Part shown: in pieces, positions 51,923 to 60,673 of the stretch
Position numbering within the stretch: the first letter of the stretch is position 1
Layout: every line of letters starts with the position of its first letter
From: GCA-2725625 sp964574215
Lineage (GTDB): Bacteria > Pseudomonadota > Alphaproteobacteria > Rhodospirillales > UBA2165
Length of the DNA stretch: 64,000 nt
NCBI GenBank assembly: GCA_964574215.1
Contig: CAZNLR010000007.1
Coordinates: 1 to 64,000 of the forward strand
Reading direction: 5' to 3'
Translations under genes and position numbers: made by a program
The notes under the pieces: model-generated
Database searches by the model: none
What the model was told of the DNA's origin: nothing
The model's input: only the letters and a program-made list of their open reading frames with translations

Positions 51923-52848
51923 CCGAAAGGCACTTCCAACGGATGAAGGATTTACCGTCAACCCACCTTCTCGGTGCCGGTACAGCTTTGTGCGCCGGTT
52001 GCGGCGGCCTTGAAATGCTTAAAGAGGCCTATGACATCCTGGGTGAAGATACGGTCTTCGTAAACGCCGCCGGCTGCATGACCCTGATGTCCATCTATCC
52101 GTTCACGCCGTTCCGCGGTTCGTGGCTTTATACTTCAATGGCTTCAGCGCCTGCCGGCGCGCAGGGCGTACGGGACGCTCTCGATATTCTTAAAGATACA
52201 AATCAAATTGGTGAAGACGAGGATTTGCAGGTCGTTGTCCTCACCGGTGACGGTGCCGCTTCCGGCATGGGATTGTCGCCGACTTCTGGCGCCATCGACC
52301 GCAATCTCGATTTTATTTATCTTTGCTACGATAACGAAGGATACGGCAATACCGGCCAGCAGACCTCGCCGGAAACGCCGCACGGCGCGCGCACTGCAAC
52401 CGATGCCGTAGCCGCCGGATTTCCCGGCACCAAAAAGGATTTATTCGAGATCTGGGCGGCGAACCGCCCGGCTTATGTGGCCACAGTCGTCGGCGCTGAA
52501 CCATTGGATCTGGCCAAGAAAATCGAAAAAGCCAAGGGGCTGAAAGGACCCCGTCTGATACTTTCGTTGGCGCCCTGCCCGACGGGTTGGGGCTACGATC
52601 CGAAGGACACTATCGAGATCGGCCGGCTCGCGGTTAAAACCGGCATCTGGCCCCTCAAAGAGTATGAGAACGGCCGGATCACTCACACATTTCATCCCGG
52701 TTCCCGACGCCCTGTGGAGGAATATCTTTCGAGACAGCGCCGCTTTGCCCATCTGTTCGAACCGGAGCGGAATGAAAAACTGTTGGCGGAGATTCAAGCG
52801 GGCGTCGATGACTATTGGTTGGCCAACGAGGCCGGTAAGGAAAAATGA
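51919..52848 (+). CDS. porB: 2-oxoacid:ferredoxin oxidoreductase, beta subunit
   Basis: 309 residues with the ThDP/Mg motif GDGAASGMG then YDNEGYGNTGQQTS, and the cysteines for the proximal 4Fe-4S cluster in LCAGCGGLEM, AAGCMTL and APCPTGWGY. With the alpha chain it decarboxylates a 2-oxoacid and forms acyl-CoA. Both ends overlap neighbours by 4 bp (ATGA), so translation is coupled from alpha through to the acyl-CoA ligase. Confidence 0.93.
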   Translation: MTERHFQRMKDLPSTHLLGAGTALCAGCGGLEMLKEAYDILGEDTVFVNAAGCMTLMSIYPFTPFRGSWLYTSMASAPAGAQGVRDALDILKDTNQIGEDEDLQVVVLTGDGAASGMGLSPTSGAIDRNLDFIYLCYDNEGYGNTGQQTSPETPHGARTATDAVAAGFPGTKKDLFEIWAANRPAYVATVVGAEPLDLAKKIEKAKGLKGPRLILSLAPCPTGWGYDPKDTIEIGRLAVKTGIWPLKEYENGRITHTFHPGSRRPVEEYLSRQRRFAHLFEPERNEKLLAEIQAGVDDYWLANEAGKEK

Positions 52849-54569
52849 CTGACGCGAGCACACCAGAGACAGGGCTCAGCTACTTCCATAGGGGTGGTGA
52901 GGAACCGCTTTTGGGCGTCACCATACCGGAACGATTTTCTCAAATTGCCGCCCGATTTCCCAACCACGACGCCATTACTAGCCGTCATCAGAATCGGCGG
53001 CTCAGCTACCGAGATCTTAGCCGCGAGATTGATCGGGCAGCAAAATCGCTGTTTGCGCTCGGTTACGGGCACGGCGATCGAATCGGCGTCTGGTCGACCG
53101 ACAATATCGAATGGTTGGTGCTCCAGATGGCGACCGCCCGGATCGGCGCGGTACTGGTCAACATCAATCCCGCCTATCGCCCGCGCGAACTGGAATACGC
53201 GCTGCAGTCTTCAGAAGTGCAAGGACTTTTCACAATTCCATCTTTTAGCCACAGCAATTATCCAGAAATGCTGGTCGAGCTGATCCCGGAATTGAAAGAA
53301 CATGATGGCATCGTGAGCTCGGACGTCTTCCCTTATTTAGGACGGGTTGTACTTTTCGATCCGATCAAGCCTGAACAAACCCAAGTACCTGAAAAGGGAT
53401 TCTTGTCATGGCAGGCGTTTCTCGAAGTCGGCAGCGCCGTATCCGAGGACGTTTTGAACGAGGCAACCGCGTCGCTCGACTGCAATGATCCGATCAACAT
53501 TCAATATACATCGGGAACAACCGGATTTCCGAAGGCGGTTGTACTCAGTCATCACAATATTCTCAACAACGCCTACTTTACCGCCCTGGCGATGCATTTC
53601 GGACCGGCCGACCGTTTGTGTGTACCGGTGCCGTTTTACCATTGCTTCGGTATGGTGCTTTCGAACCTTTTGTGCCTCACCGTCGGCGCCTGTATCGTCG
53701 TGCCGGCCGAGCATTTTGATCCGTTGGCGGTGCTGGAAGCGGTGGCGGAAGAACGCTGCACGGCTTTGCACGGCGTGCCGACGATGTTTATCGGCGCGTT
53801 GGAGCATCCCCGGTTTGCTGAGTTCGACCTGTCCAGTTTGCGAACCGGCATTATGGCCGGCGCACCTTGTCCGCCGGAACTGATGAAGCGGGTCATCAAC
53901 GACATGCATTGCCGCGAAATACTGATCGGTTACGGCCAAACCGAAGCCTCCCCCCTCACCCACCTGACCCGGGCCGAAGACAGTCTGGAACGCCGGACTG
54001 AAACGGTCGGCACCAATCTGCCGCATCAGGAAGCGAAGATCGTCGATCCCGAGACCAAAAATACGTTGGCATTAGGAAAAATTGGCGAAGTCTGCTTTCG
54101 CGGTTATCACGTCATGTCGGGTTACTTTAACAATCCGGAGGCGACGGCGGCGACCGTCGACGACGCAGGATGGCTTCATTCGGGTGATCTCGGATCGATG
54201 GATAAGGATGGCTATGTCCGAATAACCGGGCGTCTCAAGGAAATGATCATCCGCGGTGGTGAGAATATCTACCCGGCAGAGATCGAGGCCTACCTGTTCA
54301 CCCATCCCAAAATTGCGCAGGTCGCCGTGTTCGGTGTGCCGGACGAAAAATTGGGCGAGGAAATTGCAGCCTGGGTTCAATTCCACCAAGGTGAAAAAAT
54401 GACTGAAGAAGAACTGCGGGAATTCTGCCGCCACGGCCTGGCCCACTTTAAAGTGCCGCGCCTAATCAAATTCGTCGATGAGTTTCCTATGACGGTAACG
54501 GGTAAAATACAAAAGTTCCGCATGCGTGAAATTATGGATGCAGAATTAAAATCAATATTAAATTCTTAG
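52845..54569 (+). CDS. Acyl-CoA synthetase (AMP-forming)
   Basis: A 574-residue AMP-dependent ligase of the medium/long-chain type. P-loop YTSGTTGFPKAVVLSH near residue 222; GYGQTEASPLTHL; SGDLGSMDKDGYVRITGR; catalytic Lys near the end in TVTGKIQKFRMRE. It is translationally coupled to porB. It could recharge free acids made when the oxidoreductase product is hydrolysed, or run as an ATP-forming step, though that direction is not usual for this family. Confidence 0.92.
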   Translation: MTDASTPETGLSYFHRGGEEPLLGVTIPERFSQIAARFPNHDAITSRHQNRRLSYRDLSREIDRAAKSLFALGYGHGDRIGVWSTDNIEWLVLQMATARIGAVLVNINPAYRPRELEYALQSSEVQGLFTIPSFSHSNYPEMLVELIPELKEHDGIVSSDVFPYLGRVVLFDPIKPEQTQVPEKGFLSWQAFLEVGSAVSEDVLNEATASLDCNDPINIQYTSGTTGFPKAVVLSHHNILNNAYFTALAMHFGPADRLCVPVPFYHCFGMVLSNLLCLTVGACIVVPAEHFDPLAVLEAVAEERCTALHGVPTMFIGALEHPRFAEFDLSSLRTGIMAGAPCPPELMKRVINDMHCREILIGYGQTEASPLTHLTRAEDSLERRTETVGTNLPHQEAKIVDPETKNTLALGKIGEVCFRGYHVMSGYFNNPEATAATVDDAGWLHSGDLGSMDKDGYVRITGRLKEMIIRGGENIYPAEIEAYLFTHPKIAQVAVFGVPDEKLGEEIAAWVQFHQGEKMTEEELREFCRHGLAHFKVPRLIKFVDEFPMTVTGKIQKFRMREIMDAELKSILNS

Positions 54570-54704
54570 GCCTCTATCTTTGACAATTTTTAAAAGCTTT
54601 GAAATTAAGTTCGATTAGTTTTTAGCCAAGTCTCCTGGTGGCTAAAGGCGGACTTTATTGGGGTATCGAAAAGTGGTTAGAAAGCTTATTTCTTCCCAAT
54701 TATG

Positions 54705-54832
54705 ATTTTCATTTCCCGATTGACCGGTTAGTCTACCTCCCAACAAAGGAATTTATAAGGGAAGCGGTTCTTGGACGCTCAGGAAGTAAAACGTATCGCC
54801 AAAGAAATGGGGGTTAATCTGGTATAATTATG
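54705..54832 (+). pseudogene. 5' stump of a lost QueG-like paralogue
   Basis: The 119 bp 54705-54823 align without gaps to 56276-56394, the leader and first codons of the QueG-like gene downstream, at roughly 80% identity. The same TTG start and DAQEVKRIAKEMG codons are kept, then the frame ends in TAA at 54824-54826 after 18 residues. Most coding differences are silent, so the copy is an old diverged gene whose remainder is gone. The ribosome site GGGAAG is still present. Confidence 0.75.
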
Positions 54833-54866
54833 TTGGACTGTTCAGTTATCTGAGGAAGGTACGGAA

Positions 54867-55445
54867 ATGAAATTATTTCGAATATCGTGTTTGGTTCTCG
54901 TGGCCGCCGTGCTGCTGGTTTACGCCTTGCCGGTTGGCGCCGCGCCGGAGTTCACGAAACGTGACGACGGTCTGCACGCGCAAGCCTGGTTCAAGAATTT
55001 GTCCTTTCTCGACCTGCGCGACGACCTTACCGAAGCGCGCGAAGCGGGCAAGGGTCTGGTGGTCATTTTCGAACAAAAGGGATGCGGCAGCTGCAAGCGT
55101 CTGCACGAGGTCAACTTCGCCGACAAACGGCTGGCGAATTTCATCGCTAAGAATTTCGACGTGCTGCAAATCAATATGTATGGCAACAAAGAAGTGACCG
55201 ACATGGACGGCTCGGTCATCGACGAACGCAAATACTCGGAGCGGGTCCTTGTCCAGTTCACACCGACCACATTGTTTTACGGCGAAGACGGCAAGGAGAT
55301 TTTCCGCATTCCCGGCTATTTGCCTGCCAAATTTTACCGCCGGGCTTTCGAATATGTCCTCGATCGCGGACCACAACGCAAAATCCTGTTTCCCCGCTGG
55401 TCGCGGGACAAACTCAAGGCGGAACGGGCGCGCAGCGGCAGCTGA
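54867..55445 (+). CDS. Periplasmic thioredoxin-like protein
   Basis: A 192-residue exported thioredoxin-fold protein of the SoxW/thioredoxin-related type. Signal peptide to about residue 26; redox motif C73-G-S-C76 (FEQKGCGSCKRLHE), and cis-Pro loop VQFTPTTLFYGEDG. TATGNKEV-type stretch (here MYGNKEVTDMDGS) is typical of the SoxW group. AGGAAGG precedes ATG 54867. Could reduce a periplasmic cytochrome or thiol protein. Sits next to the paralogue stump, 29 bp before the NUDIX gene. Confidence 0.88.
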   Translation: MKLFRISCLVLVAAVLLVYALPVGAAPEFTKRDDGLHAQAWFKNLSFLDLRDDLTEAREAGKGLVVIFEQKGCGSCKRLHEVNFADKRLANFIAKNFDVLQINMYGNKEVTDMDGSVIDERKYSERVLVQFTPTTLFYGEDGKEIFRIPGYLPAKFYRRAFEYVLDRGPQRKILFPRWSRDKLKAERARSGS

Positions 55446-55474
55446 TTCGGCGTTTCCGAACCAGGGGTCACCAA

Positions 55475-56113
55475 TTGGCTACCTTTAACTTTACTGACGA
55501 ATTGCGGCAGAAGATCGACGCAAATTTTTCAGCTTTCAGCAGGACCGGGATTTCGGATGAACATCTGCGTCCGGCGGCGGTGGCCATCGTGATCGACACG
55601 CATGTAGAGGACGATCGTGCGGTAGTGCTGCTTACCCTGCGCACCCGGCATATCAACCGTCACAAAGGGCAGTTTGCACTTCCCGGCGGCCGGTTGAATG
55701 AAAACGAAACGGTGATAGAGGCGGCGCTTCGCGAACTGAAGGAAGAATTGGGCGTCGAACTTACTCCGGATGCCGCCCTGGGCACTCTTGACGACTACCC
55801 CACCCGCTCCGGCTTCAATATCACCCCCGTGGTATTTTGGGGCGACGGTGCAATGAACATTAGCCCGGATCCCAGCGAAGTTGAGGAGTACTACCGAATT
55901 CCCCTTGATGATTTGGACAGCCCGGACATTCCCCAATTCATGCGCCAAACCGATGGCGATCACCCTGTGTTATACATCCCGCACCTGCCGACTTTGGACG
56001 ATTCCGTCTTTGCCCCCACGGCGGCTATACTCTATCAGTTCCGCGAAGTGGCCTTAAGGGGAAACGACAAAAGGGTCGCCCACTACGATCAACCGGAATT
56101 TGCTTGGAAGTGA
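55475..56113 (+). CDS. NUDIX hydrolase, CoA-pyrophosphatase-like
   Basis: A 212-residue NUDIX enzyme with the full box GGRLNENETVIEAALRELKE-ELG (G-x5-E-x7-RE-x2-EE-x-G) near residues 71-93, after LTLRTRHINRHKGQFALP, the pattern of CoA/acyl-CoA pyrophosphatases (NudL/YeaB type). TTG start at 55475. Would cleave CoA or acyl-CoA to phosphopantetheine derivatives, housekeeping for a region full of CoA ligases. Confidence 0.88.
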   Translation: MATFNFTDELRQKIDANFSAFSRTGISDEHLRPAAVAIVIDTHVEDDRAVVLLTLRTRHINRHKGQFALPGGRLNENETVIEAALRELKEELGVELTPDAALGTLDDYPTRSGFNITPVVFWGDGAMNISPDPSEVEEYYRIPLDDLDSPDIPQFMRQTDGDHPVLYIPHLPTLDDSVFAPTAAILYQFREVALRGNDKRVAHYDQPEFAWK

Positions 56114-56195
56114 ATTGCGGTGGACATTTTCATGCTTGCCGTATTTTTGCGATCTCCGCGCCTTTGGATCTCAAGGGGCAAAACCCTCATCTTCC

Positions 56196-56214
56196 GTCAA
56201 GCCCGCGTATGACG
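56196..56214. repeat. REP-like element, second copy
   Basis: 19 bases identical, in inverted orientation, to 12756-12774. They lie in the spacer between the NUDIX and QueG-like genes within the small palindrome CCGTCAAGCCCGCGTATGACGG. Confidence 0.6.
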
Positions 56215-56341
56215 GAATGATGGCGACCTACGCCTTACCGAAAATCACTTATGCCATTTCGTTAACCCAAAGGGCATTTTCATTTCGCAAATGACCCGTT
56301 AATCTACTTCCCAATAATCAAACACATAAGGGAGGCGGTTC

Positions 56342-57355
56342 TTGGACGCTCAGGAAGTTAAACGGATAGCCAAGGAAATGGGGGCTGATCTGGTCGGTAT
56401 CGCGTCGGCCAAAATCCTCAACGCCTTTCCCCCCGACCCCGCCTGCCCGCAGACCCCCGACCGGGTGTCGCCCTACTGCAAAAGCGTGATCGTCATCGCC
56501 CATCACCTGCCGGTGGCCGTGTTCCGCGCAAAATCGGGTATCCCGGTTCAATACATGGACATGCTGGTGCTCAGACGCATGGACAGGATTTCCTATCAAC
56601 TGGCCGATCATCTGGAAAAAGAGGGTTATCCCAGCTTCGTCACCGCCGCCCAGGAAACCGACTGGAACATGAAGAAGGCCAGTTACGGGAGGTTAAGCAC
56701 CCGCCATCTGGGAATCGAGGCTGGGCTCGGTACCTTCGGGCTGGAGGTCAATATCCTGACGCCCGAGTACGGCCCCCGGATTTACCTCACCGGCATCCTG
56801 ACCGAGTTGGAATTGGAGCCCGACGAGCCCATGACCGAGCAGGTCTGTATTGGTGAAAGTTGTTCCCGTTGTCTCTACAGTTGCCCAACCGATGCGGTGC
56901 TTCACTACGGCATCGACAAGCGCAACTGTGCCTTGGAGGCCCAGGAGTTCGGCTTTATGACGGCAACGGCGTTTTTTATGAAGTTCACTTTGGCCAGCCG
57001 GGAAGAGAAAAAGGAATTGATCAAGGCGCGGGACGTCTTCGGCTTCTGGCAGGGTCTCCTGCGGGTGGTCGGGTCTTTCGGCGATTGCCCGCGCTGTCTG
57101 GCGGTCTGTCCGGTTGGTGACGACTACCACGCCTATCTAGCTGGGCCGCAAAAGCAAATCCCGGAGAAAACGCCGGAGAAAGTGGAAAAAGCCAAAGGCT
57201 TCAAACAGGCGCGAAAGGACGGCGATCCGGTATCCGGTCTCGATGACTGGAATATCCGCTGGGTGGGTCCGGAAGGCTATAAGGGCATTGTCGCCCGTCA
57301 AATGCAGGAATTTAAAAAAGCGCAAAAGGAACGCGCTCAAGCAGAGGAAAATTAG
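56342..57355 (+). CDS. QueG/reductive-dehalogenase-like Fe-S protein 1
   Basis: A 337-residue protein related to epoxyqueuosine reductase and the Fe-S half of reductive dehalogenases. N-terminal region (EVKRIAKEMGADLVGIASA, SVIVIAHHLPV, RHLGIEAGLGTFGLEVNIL) is the flavin/corrinoid-reductase-like fold; C-terminal ferredoxin motifs are CSRCLYSCP and CPRCLAVCP (two 4Fe-4S). No Tat signal is seen, so it is cytoplasmic. TTG start at 56342 with GGGAGG 6 bp upstream. First of a three-gene operon with a paralogue and a CoA ligase. Substrate and B12 dependence are unknown. Confidence 0.82.
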   Translation: MDAQEVKRIAKEMGADLVGIASAKILNAFPPDPACPQTPDRVSPYCKSVIVIAHHLPVAVFRAKSGIPVQYMDMLVLRRMDRISYQLADHLEKEGYPSFVTAAQETDWNMKKASYGRLSTRHLGIEAGLGTFGLEVNILTPEYGPRIYLTGILTELELEPDEPMTEQVCIGESCSRCLYSCPTDAVLHYGIDKRNCALEAQEFGFMTATAFFMKFTLASREEKKELIKARDVFGFWQGLLRVVGSFGDCPRCLAVCPVGDDYHAYLAGPQKQIPEKTPEKVEKAKGFKQARKDGDPVSGLDDWNIRWVGPEGYKGIVARQMQEFKKAQKERAQAEEN

Positions 57356-57358
57356 ACC

Positions 57359-58336
57359 ATGGTTGCCGTATTTCAAACGCCCCTGACGGCAGAGGAAGTC
57401 AAAACCAAAGCCAGAGAACTGGGCGCCGATCTGGTCGGTATCGCCGACGGTAAGGTGATGGACGCCAATCCGCCTTACCCCAACGATCCCAAGCGCCCAA
57501 GGGATGTCAGCGATCACGATAACGACCGGGTCATCGTTCTGGCCAAACGAATCAACCTCGGCACCACACGGATATCCGCCTGGGATGACCGGCACAAGTT
57601 CTACAACGACGAATTGGCCATCACTGCCCTCGAAGAAACCGCCCTTTCACTGGTGCTGTGGCTGGAAACCCAGGGTTACCCGGCGCTGATTATTCCGCCG
57701 ACCCACACCGATCCGTGGAAATATGACGGCGATCCGTCCAAACCCATGTCGCCGCTGTTATCAGCGGAACATGCCGCCGTCGAAGCGGGCATGGGAACTC
57801 TGGGACTCAACCTGCAACTCCTGACGCCGGAATTCGGCCCCCGGGTCATGCTCATCGCCGTGATGAGTTCGGTGGACGTGGAGGCCGACAACAAGATGGG
57901 ATCAGCGCTTTGCCACGGCCCGGAATGCGGACGCTGCCTGTCCACCTGCCCGTCTGACGCCGTTGGCCATTGGGACCGGGACTGGATCTCCTGCAACCAG
58001 AGCCGCCAGCCCTTCGGATTCAACCAGCTGGCGGACTTTTTGGGCGAGGTCATTGACGCCAATGACCCCGACCGGCAAAAAGCCATGGTCCGATCCGAGG
58101 ACAGCTTCAACCTCTGGCAGAGCATTCTCCGGGGCGCCGGCGCCGTGGTCGGCTGCCGCCGTTGCCAGGATGTCTGCCCGGTCGGCGGGGATTACGAGGA
58201 CCTGCTGAAAGACGCCTTGGATGACATTCCCGAGGACACCCCGGAAAAACAGGCTAAACTTTCCGATATGAAGGATGCAACGGACGCACCCGACACGTAT
58301 TCCCAGCAAAGCCGCTGGATCGGATCACTTGGATAA
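57359..58336 (+). CDS. QueG/reductive-dehalogenase-like Fe-S protein 2
   Basis: A 325-residue paralogue of the preceding protein, 3 bp after it. Matching landmarks: EVKTKARELGADLVGIADG, DNDRVIVLAKRINLG, AAVEAGMGTLGLNLQLLTPEFGPRVML, CGRCLSTCP and CRRCQDVCP. Side by side, the two probably act as a heteromer or on successive steps. Cytoplasmic, two 4Fe-4S clusters. 10 bp before the CoA ligase. Confidence 0.82.
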   Translation: MVAVFQTPLTAEEVKTKARELGADLVGIADGKVMDANPPYPNDPKRPRDVSDHDNDRVIVLAKRINLGTTRISAWDDRHKFYNDELAITALEETALSLVLWLETQGYPALIIPPTHTDPWKYDGDPSKPMSPLLSAEHAAVEAGMGTLGLNLQLLTPEFGPRVMLIAVMSSVDVEADNKMGSALCHGPECGRCLSTCPSDAVGHWDRDWISCNQSRQPFGFNQLADFLGEVIDANDPDRQKAMVRSEDSFNLWQSILRGAGAVVGCRRCQDVCPVGGDYEDLLKDALDDIPEDTPEKQAKLSDMKDATDAPDTYSQQSRWIGSLG

Positions 58337-58346
58337 CGAGGTTATC

Positions 58347-59633
58347 ATGGACTTAGCCCCGCCGCCGTCAAAGGACGTTATCGAGAAAATCCACAACGAA
58401 CGAAAGCCGATCGCCGTTGAAATGGCGCGCCAGTCCAATCTGCTGAAAAAGCGGCTGTCAGGGATCAACGTTGACAAATTGGACGACCCCGAGGAATGGC
58501 GCAAAATCCCCCTCCTCACCAAAGACGAACTGCGCAAACTTTCCACCGATGAATTCTACAACGATTTCTGCATCGCCGGTTTAGACGAGGCGTCGGAATA
58601 CTGGCGGTCCGGCGGCTCCACCGGCAAACCGCTGTTCTATCCGCGCTCCCATGAGGACCTAAAGTACAAACTGAACATCGGGTTTGGCCGCCTCTGGCCT
58701 TGTATCAACGCCACCATATCTGACAGGCTGCACACCTCGTTTCCCTTGGGCGTTCATCCCATCGGTCAGGCGCTACCGCGCTCAGCTGCACAGCAAGGGC
58801 TGGCATCGCTCTGGGCGGGCGCCGGCACGACCACACCGACGCCGGTGCAATTGGATTTGATCCTGGACTTGAAGGCCACCATCGTCGGCGCCATGCCGAG
58901 CTATGCCCTGCATCTGGCCAATGTGGCCGAAGCCGAAGGTATCGATCTGGCCAACTCGGATGTCAAGAAACTGATCGTCAGCGCCGAACCGCTGACTGAC
59001 GCCAAGCGGGCCAAGCTGGAACGCATCTGGGGCGCGACGGTCTATAATTCTATGGGAATGACCGAAGGCTCTATGATGTTCGCTGAACGGGATGGCGTAG
59101 ATGGCATGATTGCCTGGAGCGATATGTTCTATCTGGAAGTGATCGATCCCGCATCGGGTGATCCGGTAGCTGAAGGTGAGGAAGGGGCGTTGGTAATGAC
59201 GCCGCTATTCTGCAACAATATTACACCCTTTCTGCGTTGGCTGACCGGCGACATCGTCACACTTAAATCACAGCCGGAATCCGATGATCCCTGGTCGGTC
59301 TTTCCGGTGTTGCATCATGCTCTCCGCACCGAAGGTTTCTTCAAGGTTCGGGGCGTCAACATTAATCATGGTGATCTGGAAGATTTCATGTTTAACCATA
59401 AGGAAATCACCGACTTCAAGGCAGAGGTTGTTACCCAGGACGATAAGGATCTTATAAGACTTTTGATTGAATTGGTCCGCGGCACCGATCCGGCCGCGCT
59501 TCACGCCAAACTCAATAGCGCCTTCAAACAGACCTTTGAATCTTCGCCGGAAGTGGTCGTTCTTGAACGGGGCACCCTGGCAAAAGAATTCGAAGCCTCG
59601 GTCAAAGCGCCACGCTTTGTGGATAAACGATAG
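58347..59633 (+). CDS. Phenylacetate-CoA-ligase-like enzyme (copy 3)
   Basis: A 428-residue PaaK-family ligase, closest in the window to copy 1 at 30771. P-loop SGGSTGKPLFYPRS, LIVSAEPLTDAKRAKLE, SMGMTEGSMMF and the C-terminal FFKVRGVNINHGDLEDFM. It starts at ATG 58347, with GAGG 6 bp upstream; an in-frame start at 58275 would overlap the Fe-S protein. In an operon with two QueG-like proteins, which suggests that a CoA thioester or its acid is the reductive-step substrate, as in aryl-CoA pathways (inference). Confidence 0.9.
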   Translation: MDLAPPPSKDVIEKIHNERKPIAVEMARQSNLLKKRLSGINVDKLDDPEEWRKIPLLTKDELRKLSTDEFYNDFCIAGLDEASEYWRSGGSTGKPLFYPRSHEDLKYKLNIGFGRLWPCINATISDRLHTSFPLGVHPIGQALPRSAAQQGLASLWAGAGTTTPTPVQLDLILDLKATIVGAMPSYALHLANVAEAEGIDLANSDVKKLIVSAEPLTDAKRAKLERIWGATVYNSMGMTEGSMMFAERDGVDGMIAWSDMFYLEVIDPASGDPVAEGEEGALVMTPLFCNNITPFLRWLTGDIVTLKSQPESDDPWSVFPVLHHALRTEGFFKVRGVNINHGDLEDFMFNHKEITDFKAEVVTQDDKDLIRLLIELVRGTDPAALHAKLNSAFKQTFESSPEVVVLERGTLAKEFEASVKAPRFVDKR

Positions 59634-59656
59634 TATCGATAAAAAGAGTCGCGACT

Positions 59657-60421
59657 TTAATTTGCCGACATATTCTTTAAATATGATCGATAGATGGCGT
59701 CTAGTTCTCCTCTGGCGGTCAATTCCCCGACGATCCGATCGAAATCATCTCTCACCGCTTCGCTCAGGAATACCATCGACGCTGTATTTACGATGTTATC
59801 CAGCAGCCCGTGAAATGTGAATACACTGGGTGATGCTTGAGCGGCACCCGATTTTAGATAGTACAAAAATAGGAACTGATCCAATATGCAAACGTCTGCC
59901 CGGGCAGACGCCACCATGCGGACACAACCTTTTGGATCGGGGAGCTCGATGTAATTTTTATTGGCCAGGGTCATGTTTTTAAATTCGGCGCCGTACGCAT
60001 TGCGCGCACCCTGCCAAGTGACCACTGAAAAATTTTTTAAATCCGATATGGATTTCAGGTCCAGCCTTTTAAGTGCCGCCACCTTTGAGCCGTAACGAAA
60101 AATTGGCTTTGATCGAAATCCACGGATTTTCGTTCGACTATTTATGTTCGCTGCGCCGCTCAACCTACCCCGATTCAGTTCCTCCACCATGCGCTTCTGG
60201 CTCATTTCGATATAGGATACCTGATACTGGGGTAATTTCTCGAAAACCTTTCCAATTAAGTCCCAAAAGATACCACTTTCCGTTTTCTTGACGAAAAAAG
60301 GAGGAAAATTTCCAACGCCGATTGTAAGTTTAATCTCTCGTTGGCTCTGGGCTGTGGTATCTGTGGAATAAAACAGCGTTAAACAGAAGAAAATTGCCTG
60401 GATGATCGGGAACGATTTCAT
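59657..60421 (-). CDS. Periplasmic solute-binding protein, family 3 type
   Basis: A 254-residue exported protein of the amino-acid-binding (SBP_bac_3) fold: signal peptide ending near AQS, mature start IKLTIGVGNFPPFFV, SGIFWDLIGKVFEKLPQ, and VTWQGARNAYGAEF. The start is ATG 60421 (MKSFPIIQ), with GAGGG 8 bp upstream; a TTG at 60436 is less likely. No transporter genes adjoin. Such orphan proteins often act as receptors or scavengers. Convergent with copy 3 ligase. Confidence 0.82.
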   Translation of the reverse strand: MKSFPIIQAIFFCLTLFYSTDTTAQSQREIKLTIGVGNFPPFFVKKTESGIFWDLIGKVFEKLPQYQVSYIEMSQKRMVEELNRGRLSGAANINSRTKIRGFRSKPIFRYGSKVAALKRLDLKSISDLKNFSVVTWQGARNAYGAEFKNMTLANKNYIELPDPKGCVRMVASARADVCILDQFLFLYYLKSGAAQASPSVFTFHGLLDNIVNTASMVFLSEAVRDDFDRIVGELTARGELDAIYRSYLKNMSAN

Positions 60422-60673
60422 TGTTTTTGCCCTCAATTCAATTTACGTGGCCGATAAATCGTAATCGGGGCTTCAACAATTTCCGCTACAATCGTTCTAA
60501 ATTCGCCGCAGCTAATTTTTATTGGTCTAATCAACAAGTAAGGGCATATTGAAATAAACCAATAGCTTTCATTTTCGGAAAGTACGTAGCCGTGGCCTTA
60601 GGAAACAAGTGCACATAATTATTCTAAAATCTAGCCGGTAAAAAATACGGCTCAAACCGTGGGGCATAAAAGA

